Assembly: GCA_032768795.1 (NCBI GenBank)
Contig: CP136495.1
Coordinates: forward strand, 1,490,501-1,554,500
DNA: 64,000 nt
Origin: Tremella fuciformis
Lineage: Eukaryota; Basidiomycota; Tremellomycetes; Tremellales; Tremellaceae
Reading direction: 5' to 3'
Shown: positions 61,813 through 64,000 of the stretch, one piece after another
How the letters are laid out: the number at the start of each line of letters is the position of its first letter
How positions within the stretch are numbered: position 1 is the first letter of the stretch
The notes under the pieces: model-generated
Told to the model about the DNA's origin: nothing
The model's input: only the letters and a program-made list of their open reading frames with translations
Databases searched by the model: none
Program-made: the position numbers and the translations under genes

Positions 61813-63089
61813 ATGGGACAGAAACCATCCGTACCTGCATCGGTAAGCTGCATAGCTCTAGGCTTGACACAAGAGATCGTCCCCCTACTATCTGTTTCTG
61901 CTGTATGCCAGTGCTGACGTGAGAAGGCTGGACCAGTTCCTCGCCAGGTACCCCCTATCACCGAGTGGCCCCTCCCAGCGGGTACAGAGAGCCTCTTACT
62001 TGAGCTTGCTCCGCATAATCCAGCTCACCAGTTGGTGCACGGAGGGTCGACATCTGGCGTAGTGATCAGCCAAGTCAAAGAGGGACACTACTCCACTGTG
62101 AAGGCAACCTTCGTTCTTCTAGACGTCATCCTTGCCGATGCGGAAATCCCAGTTTTCGGGTTCGATGTTATTTTCACGAGTACTGAATCGCTTGATCAGC
62201 GTGAGTTGCATTCTCGAACCCCTCTGAGCTTGGCTTTCGGGTTTGCAACGAGCTGATATCTGTCAGAGGCCGACGCACGCCAACAGCCTGCAAACAATGA
62301 GGTTAGCCCCGTTCGCGAAGGAGTTATCGTTGATGACTAGTCCAAACAAGTCTCAGTGATGCAGCGCGTACGTCAGAGGTCGTCTCGGATTGCAGCCAGC
62401 ATTGCCAGGAGAAGCACTCAGGTCTGGCGCTCGATCAATACGCAACAGCGTGCACAGCCCACACTACAGGGGCCCGTTGTGATGTGTTACGGTCCGGCCG
62501 AGGTGTTGGGTCGGCCTACCACGGTGAACGTTCAGAAGAAACGACGCACCCGAGTAGAGCCAAAAGTGAAATTCAACGGAGTAGGCGTTGAAGGGGTTGG
62601 AATGGAATCGGGAACGAGACTGGATTTCACCACCGAGAACTGCCCATATATCCGTCTTGCCAAGATCTCGAGCGGAGTCCGGGTTCGAGCTGCCGGTGCA
62701 AAGATTGTGTCAGGAGGCTGTCCGACACGGTTCCGAGTTGCCTTCGTCGTCGCTCATCCGGGACCCGTGGACATTCAGGTCATCAGAGACGAGACCTGCT
62801 TCAGCGACTTCCTCCACTGGGCTTCAGCGCCCGTCAAGAGAACCCTCCGGGACACCACTCGAGGCGGAACGATCGCCACTGCGGCAACTTGCGTGTATGG
62901 CGAAGCGTGCGAGGAGCGCCCAGATTGCCGACAGCTTCACCCGTATCACATGACTCCCGGAGTCTGGAAAGAGAGGCTTATTCTTCCCCTCAGGGGTTTT
63001 GACGACCCTTCGAATGATGAGGTGAGTCAGTCAGCGCATGAGCAGGTGCTGATAAGCTATAGCACTGGGTTACCTATTGCTTCGAGTGA
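61813..63089 (+). CDS. F21: family member, subfamily IV
   Basis: Exons 61813-61842, 61927-62200, 62267-62301, 62341-63021 and 63063-63089; 348 aa. Introns 2-4 are 66, 39 and 41 nt. The first intron has a good donor (GTAAGC), but its acceptor (AAG at 61926 or GAG at 61923) is weak, so the first exon is less certain. Shared with F5: PPxxEW, LLLELAPHNP, ISQVKEGHYSTVKATFVLLDV, FDV, CYGPAEVLG, FRVAFVVAHPGPVDIQVI, KRTLRDTTRGGT and the signature C-x5-C-x5-C-RQLHPYHMTPGVW. Last exon encodes HWVTYCFE. It is the last family gene before Ku80, 466 bp away on the same strand. Confidence 0.83.
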
Positions 63090-63555
63090 ATCTCTGAGAA
63101 CTTACGATGGGTATCAGATCATAACCAATCGCGAATGCATCAGTGCAGGGCATGGGTATTGTTAGTGGGAGTCATATGGCCAGCCCCAGACGAGGACGCA
63201 GAGTACAAATCGCTATCACGCTGCTGACAGTTGTGAGCATGGCGACAGGAAGGCGGGCAGGAAGGCCCACGATTTGCAGTAGGGCCGGAATGAAACCCAT
63301 GTGGCAACAGAGGGAGAGGCCGCGAGTGGTCTGTACGTGGAAGATACAGTCAAGTCTTCGAACAGTTGATGGTAGTTCGGTGACTTTTGCCCGAATGTCT
63401 CGTCGAGTCACCGTCCTTTGCTGTTGACGGCAAAATGTGCCACATTCGAAGTGCCACACTCAGCCTGTCGTCGGTTGACGCGACTGTCGCTGGACAGGAG
63501 CGTCCACCAGACCTCATATGATGCAGCGAGCATCACTGACTGCCTCGTTCGCGAG
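63090..63555. other. Spacer between F21 and the Ku80-like gene
   Basis: About 466 bp; a few isolated TGCCACA(T/C)T units near 63438-63461 recall the octamer arrays. It should include the Ku80 promoter. Confidence 0.5.
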
Positions 63556-64000
63556 ATGCCTTCGGACAGGGCTGGGTATACCTTGTCGATATTCGCCATC
63601 GATGTCTCGCCTTCCATGGGGGAGAAGCGCGAGGACGTGGGGAGCTCGACCAAGAGGACAAAGTTGAGCCTTGCCAAGGAGTATGTGGCGAGACGATGCG
63701 AGCCAAAGGTCAGTGCCGCTCTGGCCAGAAGATGGGTTCTGACCGAAAAGATCTCATCAGGACGCAAGACCGAAGTGGTCGGCATACTGTCTTATGGTGG
63801 TCGTGAGTGTTTGCCGTCGCCCAGAGGGATGTGTCTCATCCATCAAGGGAGCAACAACCAGGCCCATCACGACTATGTGGCCAAGAACCCGGACGATGAG
63901 GAACCCATGTACGCGCATGTCTCATGTGACGTCGCTGCGCAGACAGCCAAGCCGAAGATCGTGGAGGTGGTGATGAACCTGGAAGTTGGGGAGCATGAAG
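63556..64000 (+). CDS. KU80: Ku80-like DNA end-binding protein, N-terminal part (cut by window edge)
   Basis: Start at the ATG at 63556. Exons 63556-63680, 63729-63802 and 63848 onward, with introns of 48 nt (GTATGT donor) and 45 nt (GTGAGT donor). The start MPSDRAGYTLSIFAIDVSPS and the later KISSGRKTEVVGILSYGG match the opening of the Ku N-terminal alpha/beta (von Willebrand A-like) domain in fungal Ku80; removing the first intron brings these two blocks to the usual distance. Ku80 with Ku70 binds DNA ends in non-homologous end joining and at telomeres. Both introns are multiples of three, so the unspliced frame is open too. Most of the protein is outside the window. Family assignment rests on recalled motifs, not a search. 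Confidence 0.78.
   Translation, partial: MPSDRAGYTLSIFAIDVSPSMGEKREDVGSSTKRTKLSLAKEYVARRCEPKVSAALARRWVLTEKISSGRKTEVVGILSYGGRECLPSPRGMCLIHQGSNNQAHHDYVAKNPDDEEPMYAHVSCDVAAQTAKPKIVEVVMNLEVGEHE

Noticed and set aside
52704..63089. Family signature as a PAR-binding (PBZ) or CCCH zinc finger
   Set aside because: Spacing C-x5-C-x6-H-x5 in F5, F15 and F21 is reminiscent of PBZ, but the last position is always W rather than H, the first spacing varies, and the flanking PBZ residues are missing.
63408..63785. Minus-strand open frame over the Ku80 start
   Set aside because: It is the shadow of the plus-strand gene, which has recognisable motifs and good introns.
1..64000. CRISPR arrays, rRNA genes or bacterial operon signals
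   Set aside because: None seen; spliced genes and LTR elements show this is a eukaryotic nuclear sequence.

Overview
The window looks like nuclear DNA of a basidiomycete fungus. Introns are very short (36-66 nt, many near 40) with GT...AG ends. The LTR elements are chromodomain Ty3/Gypsy elements of the self-priming Tf1/sushi kind. The right edge carries the start of a gene resembling fungal Ku80. Nothing seen fixes the class or species.

The window has two parts. The first is a cluster of an uncharacterised multigene family, here named F1-F21 from left to right: F1 (cut by the left edge), F2 to F18, a decayed F19, F20 and F21. The members are highly diverged. They share an N-terminal [VC]KxGxY...PA block, a central YGP block and a C-terminal signature C-x(5-12)-C-x(3-5)-C-x2-[FLS]-x3-H-x5-W. 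After this signature there is almost always a 36-51 nt intron and a tiny last exon that usually encodes xWVxY before the stop. Four subfamilies can be told apart: I (F2, F3, F6-F8, F10-F13, F15, F16, F18-F20), II (F4, F17), III (F1, F9, F14) and IV (F5, F21). Subfamily I is nearly all on the minus strand and the others are mostly on plus, so convergent pairs recur. F11, F12, F15 and F19 carry frameshifts and F7 has a damaged splice donor. The function is unknown. The cluster ends at Ku80 (63556 onward).

The second part is a 31.5-kb nest of LTR retrotransposons (1871-33417) that sits as a single insertion inside F2, flanked by the 5-bp duplication GGTGG. The outermost element A (minus strand) is inserted in F2. 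Element B (plus strand) is inserted in the integrase region of A. B is a doublet of two near-identical internal regions with three LTRs. Element C (minus strand) lies in the second B copy, within an intron of that copy's antisense gene. All three elements have gag, an overlapping pol in the -1 frame, a chromodomain at the end of integrase, and a primer-binding site matching the presumed 5' end of their own RNA.

The least expected feature of the elements is a spliced accessory gene on the strand opposite to gag-pol, between the end of pol and the 3' LTR, in all three elements. It encodes a roughly 500-550 aa low-complexity protein with a cysteine cluster resembling a fungal Zn2Cys6 motif. Both this gene and the F family merit database and structure searches, which could not be run here.
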